Below, one piece after another: positions 11,895 through 22,842 of a DNA stretch of 64,000 nt; positions within the stretch are counted from its first letter, which is position 1; every line of letters begins with the position of its first letter. Source of the stretch: Campanula takesimana (lineage: Eukaryota > Streptophyta > Magnoliopsida > Asterales > Campanulaceae); NCBI GenBank assembly GCA_026119855.1, contig JAOWBW010001623.1, positions 62,001 through 126,000 on the forward strand, given 5' to 3'. The notes beneath the pieces were generated by a model. The model was not told the DNA's origin. It worked only from the letters and a program-made list of their open reading frames with translations, and ran no database searches. Position numbers and translations under genes: made by a program.

Positions 11895-14800
11895 GTGGTA
11901 TCAGAGCCACGTTCATGTTGATTAATTCAATACTTGGATCATGTTGTGTGTATATAAATTGTTTATATGCCAAGCATGATATGAATATTGGATTATATGA
12001 TGTTTATGTGTTATATGATTTTATGTGGTTTATTGTTTTAGAAACTTTAATCGCACTATTCAATCGCAATAAAAATTATGGTGGATTTAAAATTGTTTGG
12101 ATTATCAATTTTTGATTGGATCAAAGTTTTGATATTCTAGGGATTCAAGAATAAATTGTTTATTCAAGGTTTTGTTGATCATGGTGATTGGATCACCAAG
12201 AACTCCAAATCCTTATTTGAATCGGGAAAAACAATTTTGAGACAAATTTTGGAACTTTAAAATTTTGATTTTCGGAAGGTCCGACCGGACCCATACCTTG
12301 ACCCGGCCGGACCTAGGGTTTGGCGCGGGGTAGGGCTTGGGTCTTGGGTGTGGATCTTGGGTTTAAATTTCCTATTTGTTTTAGTCTTGTGAGTCTAAGA
12401 TTGGTTCAAGGTTTGGATGGCTAATCTACGTTCATCGAGATTGTGTTTCCCAAACTTGATCGCAATCGAAGTTTCAAAGATAAAACGAAGTTAGAATTAT
12501 GAAGAGTTCATAATTGCTAAAATTAAGAAACAAAGTTCTTGATTCAAAGATTGGAGATCCATGTGGAATTGTGAATGCAATTGGCCTACGTTCATCGAGA
12601 CCATCTATTGCTTAGTTTCGGCCACATGGACTACTTTCTTGGTTTCTTGAATTAGTGCGGAATTGTGGATGCCATATGGCTTAGTTTCGGTCGCACTTCT
12701 TGTTGTCTTGATTTGGAGATGATAACCAAAGTTCAAATAGTCTCATCCTCATAATTATAGAGAAACTAATGACACATAAATATTATGCTTAAATTAATGG
12801 AGATTAATTTAGTGGCTAAACTTGATGTGTAACATGTTTATATTATGTGCTCATAAATGTGTTATATGCTATATGTGATGAACCTTCAAAGAAAGTTTTA
12901 AGTCCTTTTGCCATGCCATGATTAAAACACTTGTTTATACTTGAGTAATTTTATGTGGGCTCGCCAAAGCGAGGTGCATTGATTTTATTCATGTTTGAGC
13001 AAGATGAGTGAATAAGAGTTTCCTATGCGTTTAAAATGGTTGGACTTAATTAAGCGTCAAAACAGTTTTGGGCTTGAGGCAAAGATGAGATTTAACATGC
13101 TTTTTGAAATTGGATTTCTTAAAGAATCTCATGAAAAGAACTGAGAGTCATATGAGATATGATTGACAAGAGTTGTCTACCTAATTGATTTAATTTTGAG
13201 CGGTGCGCCAAAGCGTACTCAAAATTAGATTAAAGCGGGATCTCAACCCAATTAAATTATATTATACATTGGATGTATAAGAAGGTTATATAATTTAGTG
13301 GGAGTATTTTGTTTGAAAAATACACTATTTATCTCTTTAATGAAAATCGGTACTTATTAAATTTTGGAAATTTTTGCATATTTGTAGATAATGACTAATA
13401 ACACTCAATCAATGTCGTTGCGATCGATCCTTGAGAAGGATAAGCTCGAAGAGAATGGTACCAACTTTATGGATTGGATCCGTAGCATAAGAATTGTTCT
13501 TAGGCAAGAAGACAAGTTGTACATTCTCGATGGGCCTCTCCCTGCTGAACCACCGCCTACTGCCCCTAGGGTAGAAAGAGACAATTACAAGAAACATCGT
13601 AATGATTCTAGAGATGTAAGTTGTCTCATGCTTGCTGCTATGTGTTCAAAACTCCAACAAAGTTTGGAACATTTGGAAGCCTATAAGATAGGCGTGGAGT
13701 TGAGAACCATGTTTCAAGAGCAAACTAGGCAAGAGAGGTACAAGACCATTGTTGCATTCACTACTTGTAAAATGAATGAAGGGCAACAAGTGAGTCCTCA
13801 CTTTCTTAAAATGAAAGGTTATGTAGAGCACCTTGAGAAACTTGGCTATCCAATCCCATTGGAGCTAGCCACGGATCTCATTCTTAATTCATTGCCTAAA
13901 AGTTATAATCAGTTTGTGATGAATTATAACATGCATGGAATGGATAAGAATCTCTCTGAGTTGCATGGGATGCTCAAAACTGCAGAGATGAAAATTGTGG
14001 AGAAAGGTTCTCCCGTGCTCTTGGTTCACGATGGGAAGAAGCCTGGTGCCAAAGGCAAGGGTAAGGCAAAAGTTGTCAAACCCAAGATAAGCAAGGCAAA
14101 GGTTGCCAAGGCTTCTGAGGCAAAACCCGATACACAAAAGGATGCAATTTGTTTCCATTGTCAAGAAATTGGTCATTGGAAACGTAATTGCAAGGCTTTC
14201 TTGGAAGAGCAAAAGAAGAAGAAGAGCAGCAAGGCTGCGTCGACTTCAGGTATCTATATGATAGATATTCTCCTTTCTACCACTGATTCTTGGGTATTGG
14301 ATACCGGATGTGGTTCTCACATTTGTCTAAATGTGCAGGGACTAAAGAATAGGAGACTGCTTAAAGAAGGTGAAGTAGATCTACGCGTGGGGAATGGAGC
14401 AAGAGTTGCTGCATTAGCCGTAGGGACTTATGAAGTCACTTTACCTTCCGGATTAATTCTTGTTTTGAACAATTGTTATTATGTTCCGGATTTAAGCAGA
14501 AATATTATTTCAATTTCTTGTTTGGATAATGAAGGTTTTAAGTTTCTTATTGAGAATAAGAAATTTTCTATTTATTTAAATGATGTGCTTTATGATATTG
14601 CTAATTCATTTAATGGCCTTTATATCTTGGATGTCAAGAATGAAAATAATGTCTATCATGTAAATAAGAAATCTAAACCTAATGATGTAAATCATACTTA
14701 TTTGTGGCATTGCCGTCTTGGTCATATTAATGAGAAGCGTATCTCAAAACTCCATGGGGACGGACTTTTGGGTTCATGTGACTTAGAGTCATATGATACT

Positions 14801-15078
14801 TGTGAGTCGTGTCTTCTTGAAAAAATGACTAAGACACCTTTTACCAAGTTAGGTGAAAGGGCAAGCGACTTATTGGGGTTGATACATTCCGATGTATGCG
14901 GACCATTAAGTAGCAATGCTAGGGGAGGATTTCAAAACTTCATAACCTTCACTGATGATTATAGTAGATTTGGGTATGTTTACCTAATGAAACATAAAAG
15001 TGAAGCATTTGAGATATTTAGAATATTTCAAAATGAAGTAGAAAAACAACTTGGCAAAAGTATAAAGGCACTTCGATC
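11895..15078 (+). mobile_element. Second Copia internal region, truncated inside integrase
   Basis: Nearly identical to 4904-8080: primer site, leader, gag start at 13391. Homology stops after CACTTCGATCA at about 15078, in the integrase core. RT, RNase H, tract and right LTR are absent. LTR-internal-LTR-internal is the product expected from unequal recombination between two copies or LTRs; the truncation removes the far end and the MULE sequence beyond. Confidence 0.9.
13391..15078 (+). CDS. Copia gag-protease-integrase, intact reading frame but truncated
   Basis: This copy of gag-pol is open from ATG 13391 through gag, the CCHC knuckle, the protease D-T-G motif and GAG-pre-integrase into the integrase core (HSDVCGPL, TDDYSRFGYVYLM). 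It lacks the single-base indels that break the copy at 6394, so it serves as the reference for placing them. Amino-acid differences from the other copy are few (E/K, S/G, G/D, G/E). The open frame runs on to 15181, but the last ~34 codons come from unrelated sequence after the breakpoint. No catalytic polymerase is encoded. Confidence 0.88.
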
Positions 15079-15689
15079 AATATGTAACCTACAAATGCAA
15101 ATAGCTCAAAGGGAATTTGCTCAATTTCATTCATCATCCATTGAAATAACAAAAAAGTTATCTTTCTTTACAACTCAATAAGAAACTGTCAAACTCTGTT
15201 GTAGGTTTACAACCCCCCCCCCCTCCCGTCCATCCTCAAAATTAAAGAATGTTACATGCCTCTTGGCAATTCCCTTTAACCTTGAAAGCAATCAGGAGGT
15301 ACATCAGGTAAACCCATTTCATCCTTAGCCTGTACACACAAGAAATGAAACACATATTTATGGTTTTTTTTTCTTTTAGGCATATCATCAAACAGTTAAC
15401 AAACAAGATGAGCTACCTTACAAACCCAATTTGAAGTTCTCAAAATTTAAACACATGTCACTACAAAAATTGCAGAGACTACATTGATATACTAACACAT
15501 AAGAAATGATGCAAAATTGTAGATATGATAAGCAGTTTATAGGATATCAAAAAAATAAACTTTTGGTCTCATTTGATGTGCTCGATCAATATGTAGTAGA
15601 GCAGTACTGAAATAGAAGGCAAAAGTTTGTACATATTGCTGATGAAGATTAGAGGCTGCTCTGGTGCGAGTAAGTTTTTCTCCGTCGCC
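15079..15689. other. Remnant of the MULE interior between truncated Copia and right repeat
   Basis: No transposase motif is found. It includes a poly-C tract near 15213. On the minus strand 15329-15276 looks like a terminal exon: an acceptor TGTGTACAG, an open stretch reading AKDEMGLPDVPPDCFQG and a TAA stop. It could be the last exon of the MULE's own gene or a captured host fragment; its source is not recognised. Confidence 0.4.
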
Positions 15690-15918
15690 GGAGAAGACGG
15701 AATCGAAGAAAAAAACGACCAGCCTTTCTTTTCCCTTTCTCAGCGTGAAACAAGGAAGGTAAATAAATCTTGCTTAATTAGAGTTAACCTGGGTTAAGAA
15801 TCATAAACTTCCTAAGATAATGACTCTTTTTTCCCCTTGATTTTGCTGAAGTGGCGTAACCCTATTGGTGGCTGCAAATGGAGGGATTTGCAGTGACACC
15901 GAACCATATTTTTTTCTC
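15690..15918 (-). repeat. Right terminal inverted repeat of the MULE
   Basis: Reverse complement of 2216-2440, ending TTTTCTC at 15918. It differs by a short indel around the TTAACCCAGGTTAAC block and by scattered substitutions. Confidence 0.85.
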
Positions 15919-16257
15919 TTTATACAATTTATTGAAACATGTCCTTTTTGTATAAAGAAAAAATATACTAAATTATTTTACCCAATTTTAATTCTTGAAT
16001 ATTCATTTTTTTTTGTTCTGAAAGGATCGAAGGCGGTACCTCCCTAAATTTTATTAACAATTGAAAAAAAAAAGTACAAACATGGTAGGGGCATAACAAC
16101 TCTAACCTACCGAAAATAAAATCTTAAGGGAGAAACCTTAACACAATCCGTAAGGTCTTCTACTAAGAGAGAGGGGTTTGTAGCAATCCTATTATAAAAG
16201 AGAATGATTTTGTCTCACTTCAATTCGTAGGTCATGTGAAAAATCATTTTTCATGTG
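15919..16257. other. Intergenic DNA, no gene seen
   Basis: After the near-duplicated nonamer (15919-15927), AT-rich sequence continues. Around 16027-16200 is a moderately GC-richer stretch (GAAGGCGGTACCTCCC, CTCTAACCTACCG) that resembles degraded transposon sequence but is not recognised. Confidence 0.4.
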
Positions 16258-16940
16258 ATTTGGGAAAACGTGTTTTCAAAATACACGTGCAATATTTTGT
16301 AAATAAGTAAAACTTTACGCACAATGACATTTTTGTAAATAACCGAAACTTAATAACACACACACACTCACACTATGACTGGCACTCAATTAACACTCTC
16401 ACAACGACTCAGACATGTTACGGTTGACACTAAACTTGTACTACCACGATAAGTTACAAAGTGTTAGTGTATGTGTTTTGTTAGCGCCAGTGAATGTGTT
16501 ATTGAGCGCGTACGCGACAATTAACATAGCTTTTGACTCCAGGTGAACTACCGCTTATCAAATCGAAGGAAATTTTGAGATCTACTGAAGTTATCGAACT
16601 TTTCCCTAGACGCAGGGTTTGAAAAGCCCAAAAGATGTTTAGGCCCTTAAATGCCCCTTGAAGTTTAATGTGCACATGGGGTGTAAAAGGAGTTTCATTA
16701 GTAGTGTTTAAGAGTGTTGATGGTAGTGTTTAAAAGCGCGAGTGCATGTTTTATTAAGTGCCAATACATGTGTTTAGAGAGTGTCAATGCTGGTGCATGT
16801 GTTTAAAAATGCTAGTGCATGTGTTAAACAGTGTCAGTGCATGTGTGATTGGACTAGAGTCAATGATAGCGTTAAAGATTGCTAGTGGTAGTGTGGTTGT
16901 GTTAATAAATGCCAGTTATTTACAAAAATGCACTGCACTA
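16258..16940. repeat. Word-array element with inverted arms (GTGCATGTGTT words)
   Basis: Near its left side is TGACATTTTTGTAAATAACC (16326) and near its right side the inverse, GTTATTTACAAAAATGCAC (16915). Between them a short word (GCCAGTGCATGTGTT, AGTGTTTAAGAGTG) recurs in many variants, with the opposite strand form (ACACACACTCACAC, GGCACTCAATTAACAC) at the left, so orientation changes inside. AAACGTGTTTTC near 16267 also occurs around 33421-33460. Reading frames here are chance products of the words. Exact ends are uncertain. Confidence 0.55.
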
Positions 16941-17319
16941 TTTAAAGAGGAAAAACTGAAGAAAAAAGTCGCTCAACTCTTCACACTTTTTTGTGGATTT
17001 GATAACCAAATCCTTGTTTTACTAACGCATCTAACTCGTTTATTTTTGTTTGCATCCATGGTCATTTTGACTAACTCCATTACTTTTTTTCTGTTAAACT
17101 AGTCATGTGCATTACACACAATACAATTTTTAAAAGGTAATTTGGTACTCCACTCCCCTCAATCATTTTCTATTTTGCATCTAACACATCATCTTGTTTC
17201 CTCCTCTTTCTCCCTTTCTCATACATTAGTAACTTCCATATCAATCACCGCCATTAAATTATATCACCAGCCCATCACTACAATCCTCACCACCGCCTTT
17301 CACCAACATAAATTATTAA
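16941..17319. other. Intergenic DNA, no gene seen
   Basis: Pyrimidine- and AT-rich sequence. Reading frames here have no recognisable motif and no coding bias. Confidence 0.4.
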
Positions 17320-17868
17320 CTAGTCGGTAACCCGTGCTTTGCACGGGAAACTAATTTACCAATTAGTATATTTTGTTTCTTTTATATTTTTATTTAATAG
17401 TATTAGTTAATCTTAAATCATAATAATTGTATAATTTTTAACTATAATAGATAACTATAATAATTAATTATTAATAGTTAAATATAATTTTTAAAACAAA
17501 TAGCTAACTATTAATAGTTAAATATAATAATTAACTATTTATAGTGAAATATAATAATTAACTACTATATTAACTATAATAGTAACTATTATAGTTAATT
17601 ATTATAGTAACTATTACTATTATAAGTATAAGTTAACTATAATAGTAACTATTATAGTAATTATTACTATTATAAGTATTATTTATTGTAATAGTTAACT
17701 ATAATAGTTATCCTATATAGTAACTAATACTATTATCTAATACTATTAGCTAATAGAAAAAAAATTGAAAAGTCACTTATTTATTATGGTGGAATTGATG
17801 TGGCATCACCAAATGCTTCATTTCCCCATGACTTGTCCACATGGCAACACCATGGCTCTCATCACCAA

Positions 17869-17900
<32 letters not shown>
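17320..17900 (-). mobile_element. Possible Helitron 3' terminus and AT-rich body
   Basis: Read on the minus strand, the hairpin CCCGTGCAAAGCACGGG (17347-17331) is followed seven bases later by CTAG (17323-17320) and then T. This fits the Helitron 3' end rule (hairpin, then CTRR, inserted between A and T). The body to the right is full of TAACTATTATAGTTA-type palindromes (17400-17760) and ends near the (TA)n at 17873. No 5' TC terminus was located with confidence and no Rep/helicase is present. Confidence 0.35.
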
Positions 17901-17902
<2 letters not shown>

Positions 17903-19964
17903 TAGGTGCTCAAATGAGAACCTAAATATCATGAGAACCATGAGAACTAAGGATAGCCATTGGATTAGACACAAATCAAGGGTTTAGATTACCTTTTTAG
18001 TTTAAAAATTCGGTGGCATTCTTGTAATTAGGTTGACAGACAAAGGGAAGGGCAAAATACCATGTGTGTTCTAGAATTTGCCATGTCATCACCCAAAATT
18101 TTCCTAAATTTTCAAAATTAAATATCTCATTAACTACAAATCGAAAAAATAATCCGAGAACACTGATTTTTTTGTCTCGACGAGACGAATCAAACTACAT
18201 CCCTGAAGATAGGGTTTTGAAAAAATAATATTGAACAACGTCTAATTTTTAAAATACGCTTAGATACAATATGTGTTTGCCTATTGTATCTAACTGCATT
18301 GTTATGAACATTGTATTGGATACAAATAGCTATTTAGCTATTGTATCTAACAGCAATGTGTCAACATTGCTGTTGGATACAATAGGTGTTTGCCTATTGT
18401 ATCTAACTGAATTGTTATGAACATTGTTGTTGGATACAAATAGCTATTTAGCTATTGTATCTAACAGCAATGTGTCAACATTGCTGTTGGATACAATAGG
18501 TGTTTGCCTATTGTATCTAACTGAATTGTTATGAACATTGTATTTGATACAAATAGCCATTTAGCTATTGTATCTAACAGCAATGTGTCAATGTTCATAA
18601 CAATTCAGTTAGATACAATAGGCAAACACCTATTGTATCCAACAGCAATGTTGACACATTGATGTTAGATACAATAGCTAAATAGCTATTTGTATCCAAC
18701 AACAATGTTCATAACAATTCAGTTAGATACAATAGGCAAACACCTATTGTATCCAACAGCAATGTTGACACATTGCTGTTAGATACAATAGCTAAATATC
18801 TATTTGAATCCAATACAATGTTCATAACAATTCAGTTAGATACAATAGGCAAACACCTATTGTATCCAACAGCAATGTTGACACATTGCTGTTAGATACA
18901 ATAGCTAAATAGCTGTTTGTATCCAATACAATGTTCATAACAATTCAGTTAGATACAATAGGCAAACACCTAATGTATCAAACAGCAATGTTGACACATT
19001 GCTGTTAGATACAATAGCTAAATAGCCATTTGTATCCAATACAAAATTCATAACAATTCCGTTAGATACAATAGGCAAACACCTATTGTATCCAACAGCA
19101 ATGTTGACACGTTGCTGTTAGATACAATAGCTAAAAAACTATTTGTATCTAACAACAATTTTCATACACATTGTTATTGGATACACTAGCTACTCCCCTG
19201 TTGTATGCAATGCGATATTCATATCAATACAGTTAGATACAATAGCAAACACCTATTGTATCCAACATCAATGTTGACACATTGCTAAATAGATACAATA
19301 GCTAAATAGCTATCGTATCCAATACATTGTTCATAACAATTCAGTTAGATACAATAGGCAAACGCCTATTGTATCCAACAGCAATATTGACGCATTGCTG
19401 TTAGATACAATAGCTAAATAGCTATTTGTATCCAATAGAAATGATCATAACAATTCAGTTAGATACAATAGGCAAACACCTATTGTATCCAACATCAATG
19501 TTGACACATTGTTGTTAGATACAAATAGCTAAATAGTCATTTGTATCCAATACAATGTTCATAACAATCCAGTTAGATACAATAAGCAAACACCTATTGT
19601 ATCTAAGCGTATTTTAAAAATTTGACGTTGTTCAATATTGTTTTTTCAAAACCCTATCTTCAGGGATGTAGTTTGATTCGTCTGGTCGAGACAAAAAAAT
19701 TAGTGTTCTCGGATTATTTTTTCGATTTATAATTAATGAGATATTTAATTTTGAAAATTTAGGGAAATTTTGGGTGATGACGTGGCAAATTCTGGAACAC
19801 ACATGGTATTTGGCCCTTCCCTTTGTTTGTCAACCTAATTACAAGAATGCCACCGAAGTTTTAAACTAAAAAAGTAATCTAAACCATTGATTTGTGTCTA
19901 ATCCAATGGCTATCATTGGTTCTCATAGTTCTCATGTAATTGAGTTCTCATAAGAGCATAACCC
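17901..19964. mobile_element. Large foldback element with hairpin array, in (TA)n
   Basis: Left arm 17901-18268 and right arm ~19600-19964 are inverted copies of one another (~365 bp). Shared blocks include GAGAACC ends, CTACATCCCTGAAGATAGGG, TCGAAAAAATAATCCGAGAA and GTCTCGACGAGAC. Between them lies an array of ~113 bp units containing GATACAATAGGCAAACACC. About three units read in one orientation up to ~18592 and about nine read in the other. The element sits in (TA)n on both sides. It has no coding capacity. Confidence 0.85.
18269..19599. repeat. Array of ~113 bp units, each with three hairpins
   Basis: A typical unit contains three inverted repeats in order: GATACAATAG...CTATTGTATC, CAGCAATGT...ACATTGCTG and GATACAATAGCT...AGCTATTGTATC. 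A CATAACAATTCAGTTA linker separates units. Starts of the right-hand series are near 18606, 18719, 18833, 18947, 19060, 19220, 19344, 19457 and 19570. Orientation inverts near 18592. Confidence 0.85.
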
Positions 19965-19976
19965 TATATATATATA

Positions 19977-20261
19977 GGATCGTACTCCTGCGAGAACCTA
20001 AATATCGTGAGAACCGTGTGAACTTGGATACATTAGGTTTTTACCTAATGTATCCAATGGTTCACTTGGATACATTGGATACATTACTTAGATACATTAG
20101 GTAAAAACTAATGTATCCAATGGTTCACTTGGATACATTGGATACATTACTGGGATACATTAGGTTCTTACCTAATGTATCCAAGTTCTCACGGTTTTCA
20201 CGATATTTATCCAAGTTCTCACGGTTTTCACGATATTTAGGTTTTCATTTGAGAACCTACC
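19977..20261. mobile_element. Short (TA)n-targeted hairpin element (family of 17901)
   Basis: It begins GGATCGTACTCCTGCGAGAACC-like and ends TCATTTGAGAACCTACC, the same end motifs as the element at 17901, and is flanked by TA repeats. Inside are hairpins GGATACATTAGG...CCTAATGTATCC, repeated. Confidence 0.7.
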
Positions 20262-20273
20262 TATATATATATA

Positions 20274-20325
<52 letters not shown>

Positions 20326-20335
20326 TATATAAGAT
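20262..20335. repeat. (TA)n microsatellite
   Basis: About 70 bases of nearly pure TA, directly right of the element above. Reading frames through it are meaningless. Confidence 0.95.
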
Positions 20336-21445
20336 TTCTGTCTTTTAACATAACACTAGATATCAATCGCATCTCAAGTCAAAGATCAAAATCAAAACAT
20401 AATGAAAATAAGTGAATATGATAAGTGATGTAGGGTGAATAAAAAAATAAAATATGTATACTTTAAGAAAGTGAAACTCACCAAACAATGAGATAAACAA
20501 TTCACCTGCTCCAAATTGTTATGAGACAAAGAAAGTATTCATTCTTTTATTCTTTATATTCTTGCTAAAAATTAAGAGTGGATATTCATTCTGTTACATT
20601 ATTGTTCTGTACTAAAAGTCGCCCGTCTAGGCCGCTTAGGTTCTGCCTAGGAGCTAGGCGGCATAAAACGCTTCGCTTAACTCTAAATCCACCAAAAAAC
20701 TCATTCAGTCAAAAAATTGCCGTCTCGACGCCTTAGGAGCCGACTAATCAAGTTGGGTGTCGTCTACACCGAGATTCACTTTATTATTTTGATTTAAAAA
20801 CAAATGGTTCTAGAACATCACCTTTTATTAGTATAAATTCAGAAAGAAAAAAACTCATTAAATATTTATTATGTCGCTTTGTTAGTTTGTTGTGGAAGTG
20901 TTGATATTTTCAACTCTATTTCACCATGATGTTATACTTGAGCATAAAGTTTAGGCCCCGTCTAAACCCCGCCTAAGCATTTGGCCCAACTTCGACGCCT
21001 AAAATCTTGCTTTATAGTGCCCATCAAACTCTTTGCATTCTCATATGTATGATGGTACCACATTTTTTAGTGATTAGTTTAGTTGAATTTCGATAATAAA
21101 TTTATGAAAGATAAACTATTTAAATAAAATCTAAAAATTGATATTGGTTATACTTGTAATGATGTATTAATAACAACATTTTACCAAAAATACCTTGTTC
21201 TAGTGATGACCAGTAATTTGTAAAAGACTCCACATGAGAGATCCATAATTTGAGTCTCACCAGCTGTTCATAGGAGTTGTTTGTGTACCTATTTTGACAT
21301 ATACATTATATCATACGAGGTTGTACCATGTTCTCTAATACTTCATAATATCTGTAATAAATTAGGAATTTGATCAGTGTGATAGAATTACATGCCTCGG
21401 TACCAAACTAAAAACAAATAAAATGAAAATTTCAATTAGATAATA
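20336..21445. other. Intergenic DNA with a possible hAT-like repeat (GCCTAGGCG words)
   Basis: No gene. At about 20600-21030 are blocks of CGCCCGTCTAGGCCGC, GCCTAGGAGCTAGGCGGC and, inverted, CCCGTCTAAACCCCGCCTAAG. These words are typical of small hAT-like repeats whose interior is built from GCCTAGGCG. Clear ends and a target duplication were not found. Confidence 0.4.
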
Positions 21446-21703
21446 CTCCCTCTACCTTGGAAATTATGTCTCATTTTGACTTTTTATGGTTAATACAAAT
21501 GAACTTTGATCAAACATTGATGTTTATATAATCATTCTAGTGAAGTTTTAAAAATAATAATTGACAAATCATTAAGTGATTTATCAACATATAACAATTT
21601 TAAAATTTCATTGTGTTTATCAAATTGACACAAATGCTTGGTTAAAGTTTATTTATATCGACCATAAAGTTAAAATGAGACAAACTTTCCGAGCCAGAGG
21701 GAG
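21446..21703. mobile_element. Stowaway-type MITE
   Basis: Ends CTCCCTCTACCTTGGAAA...TTTCCGAGCCAGAGGGAG are inverted, flanked by TA on both sides. 258 bp, no coding capacity. Half of a relative lies at ~1770-1910. Confidence 0.8.
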
Positions 21704-22062
21704 TATGTCCTTCCAAAAATCTTATTCATTTCTAATAGCTAATCAAGGACATAAAAACAAGAATGAAAACACCAAAATTAAAACAGAAACAAGGACTAAT
21801 CAAATTATATTATCATATACACTAATAGTTAGGTTGTTTTAGCGGTTGAGCACCCGCAACACAAGCTCTACAAGCCAAATAAAACACACTAAAATATTAT
21901 TTGATCTAATTAATTACGCGAATTAATCCCGCTTCGGTACAAATACATTAGCATGGTGTACTACAACAACATAGATACATATCTCCCTAAGCTGCATAGG
22001 AGCAATCCCTTTTATTCCTTGCAAATTAAACAGATCTGCCTCCTTCCAGTACTAGTCTCATC
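21704..22062 (-). other. 3' untranslated region and poly(A) signal of the MADS-box gene
   Basis: Directly downstream of the stop at 22063. On the minus strand AATAAA lies at 22016-22011, about 50 bases after the stop, so the transcript probably ends near 21960-21990. The rest, to the MITE at 21703, is AT-rich without other features. Confidence 0.55.
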
Positions 22063-22765
22063 TTAATTAAAGGGTAGCCTGTTAATTAAAATGAGACAAT
22101 TTTAGTAACAAATACTTCCTCCGTCCCAAAATGATCTTCACATTTGACTATTCAAACTTTTTAAGGATATGAACACTTGCTTCACTAGCCATGTTGTGGT
22201 TAATGCACATTTAAGCCTAAATGGGAAGAACTTTTTGGGACAATGAAAAATGACAAATGAGAATATCATTTCGGGACGGAGGGAGTAGTTGAAGGAAATG
22301 AATTACTCCCTCCCCCTTGTTTAAATTTCATTCTGGAGATATTCTGAACTGAACACAGGAAAAAAATATGTATAGTAAAAACAAAACATTTAAATTATTA
22401 CAAAAATAGACATCCACTTTGGACCAATTTTTCATTTTTTTTTTTGAAACGGACATTGATTTAGGTACGGAGGGGGTAGTGTATTTTAAAACCCTAGTCC
22501 TAACTAGGGTTACAAAAATATACATTTCTGTATAAAGAAAGTTTACTTACCCTAGTTTGAGACAAGTATCCGAGCAGTCATCTTCAGAAGGAGCACTGCA
22601 CATATTGGTGGCGGACTCTGAAGACTGGCCTTGATCTTCATTAAGGTCTGTGATCACCATCATTTCATCCGACTCACCATTTAAAGGCCGCTTTCCTTTA
22701 CCAGAAATTGCAGCCAGCTATTCAAACAAGAACAAATCTCGTTAACAACTTTATAACCAACAAAA

Positions 22766-22842
<77 letters not shown>

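Larger units (their letters stand above)
2216..15918 (+). mobile_element. Mutator-like element (MULE) with FAR1-type transposase, interrupted by nested Copia
   Basis: Two long inverted repeats bound this region: 2216-2440 and, in reverse complement, 15690-15918. Shared blocks include GGTTCGGTGTCAC, TGCAAATCCCTCCATTTGCA, GCCACCAATA and GATTCCGTCTTCTCC. Both ends begin GAGAAAA. The adjoining nonamers are TTTTAACAA (2207-2215) and TTTATACAA (15919-15927), matching at 7 of 9, as expected for an aged Mutator 9-bp target duplication. A FAR1-domain pseudogene lies just inside the left repeat. Without the Copia material (3372-15078) the remaining MULE is only about 2 kb, so most of the transposase is gone. 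Long terminal repeats, 9-bp duplication and FAR1 domain agree on the superfamily. Confidence 0.8.
22079..22550 (-). other. Intron 7 of the MADS-box gene, with two MITEs
   Basis: Donor GTAAGT at 22550, acceptor AACAG ending at 22079. The intron's second to fourth bases complete an in-frame TAA, so an unspliced transcript would end at LKLG and lose only LPFN. Two Stowaway-type MITEs occupy most of it. Confidence 0.8.

Noticed and set aside
15063..15181. C-terminal extension of the truncated Copia frame
   Set aside because: Homology ends at about 15078; the remaining codons are unrelated DNA read in frame by chance.
15073..15600. CGATCAATATGTA at both the Copia breakpoint and ~15587
   Set aside because: It could be microhomology of the deletion, but a single 13-bp match in AT-rich DNA is too weak to interpret.
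18269..19599. Regular repeats that superficially resemble a CRISPR array
   Set aside because: The context is a plant genome; the units are contiguous, internally palindromic and change orientation; there are no unique spacers.
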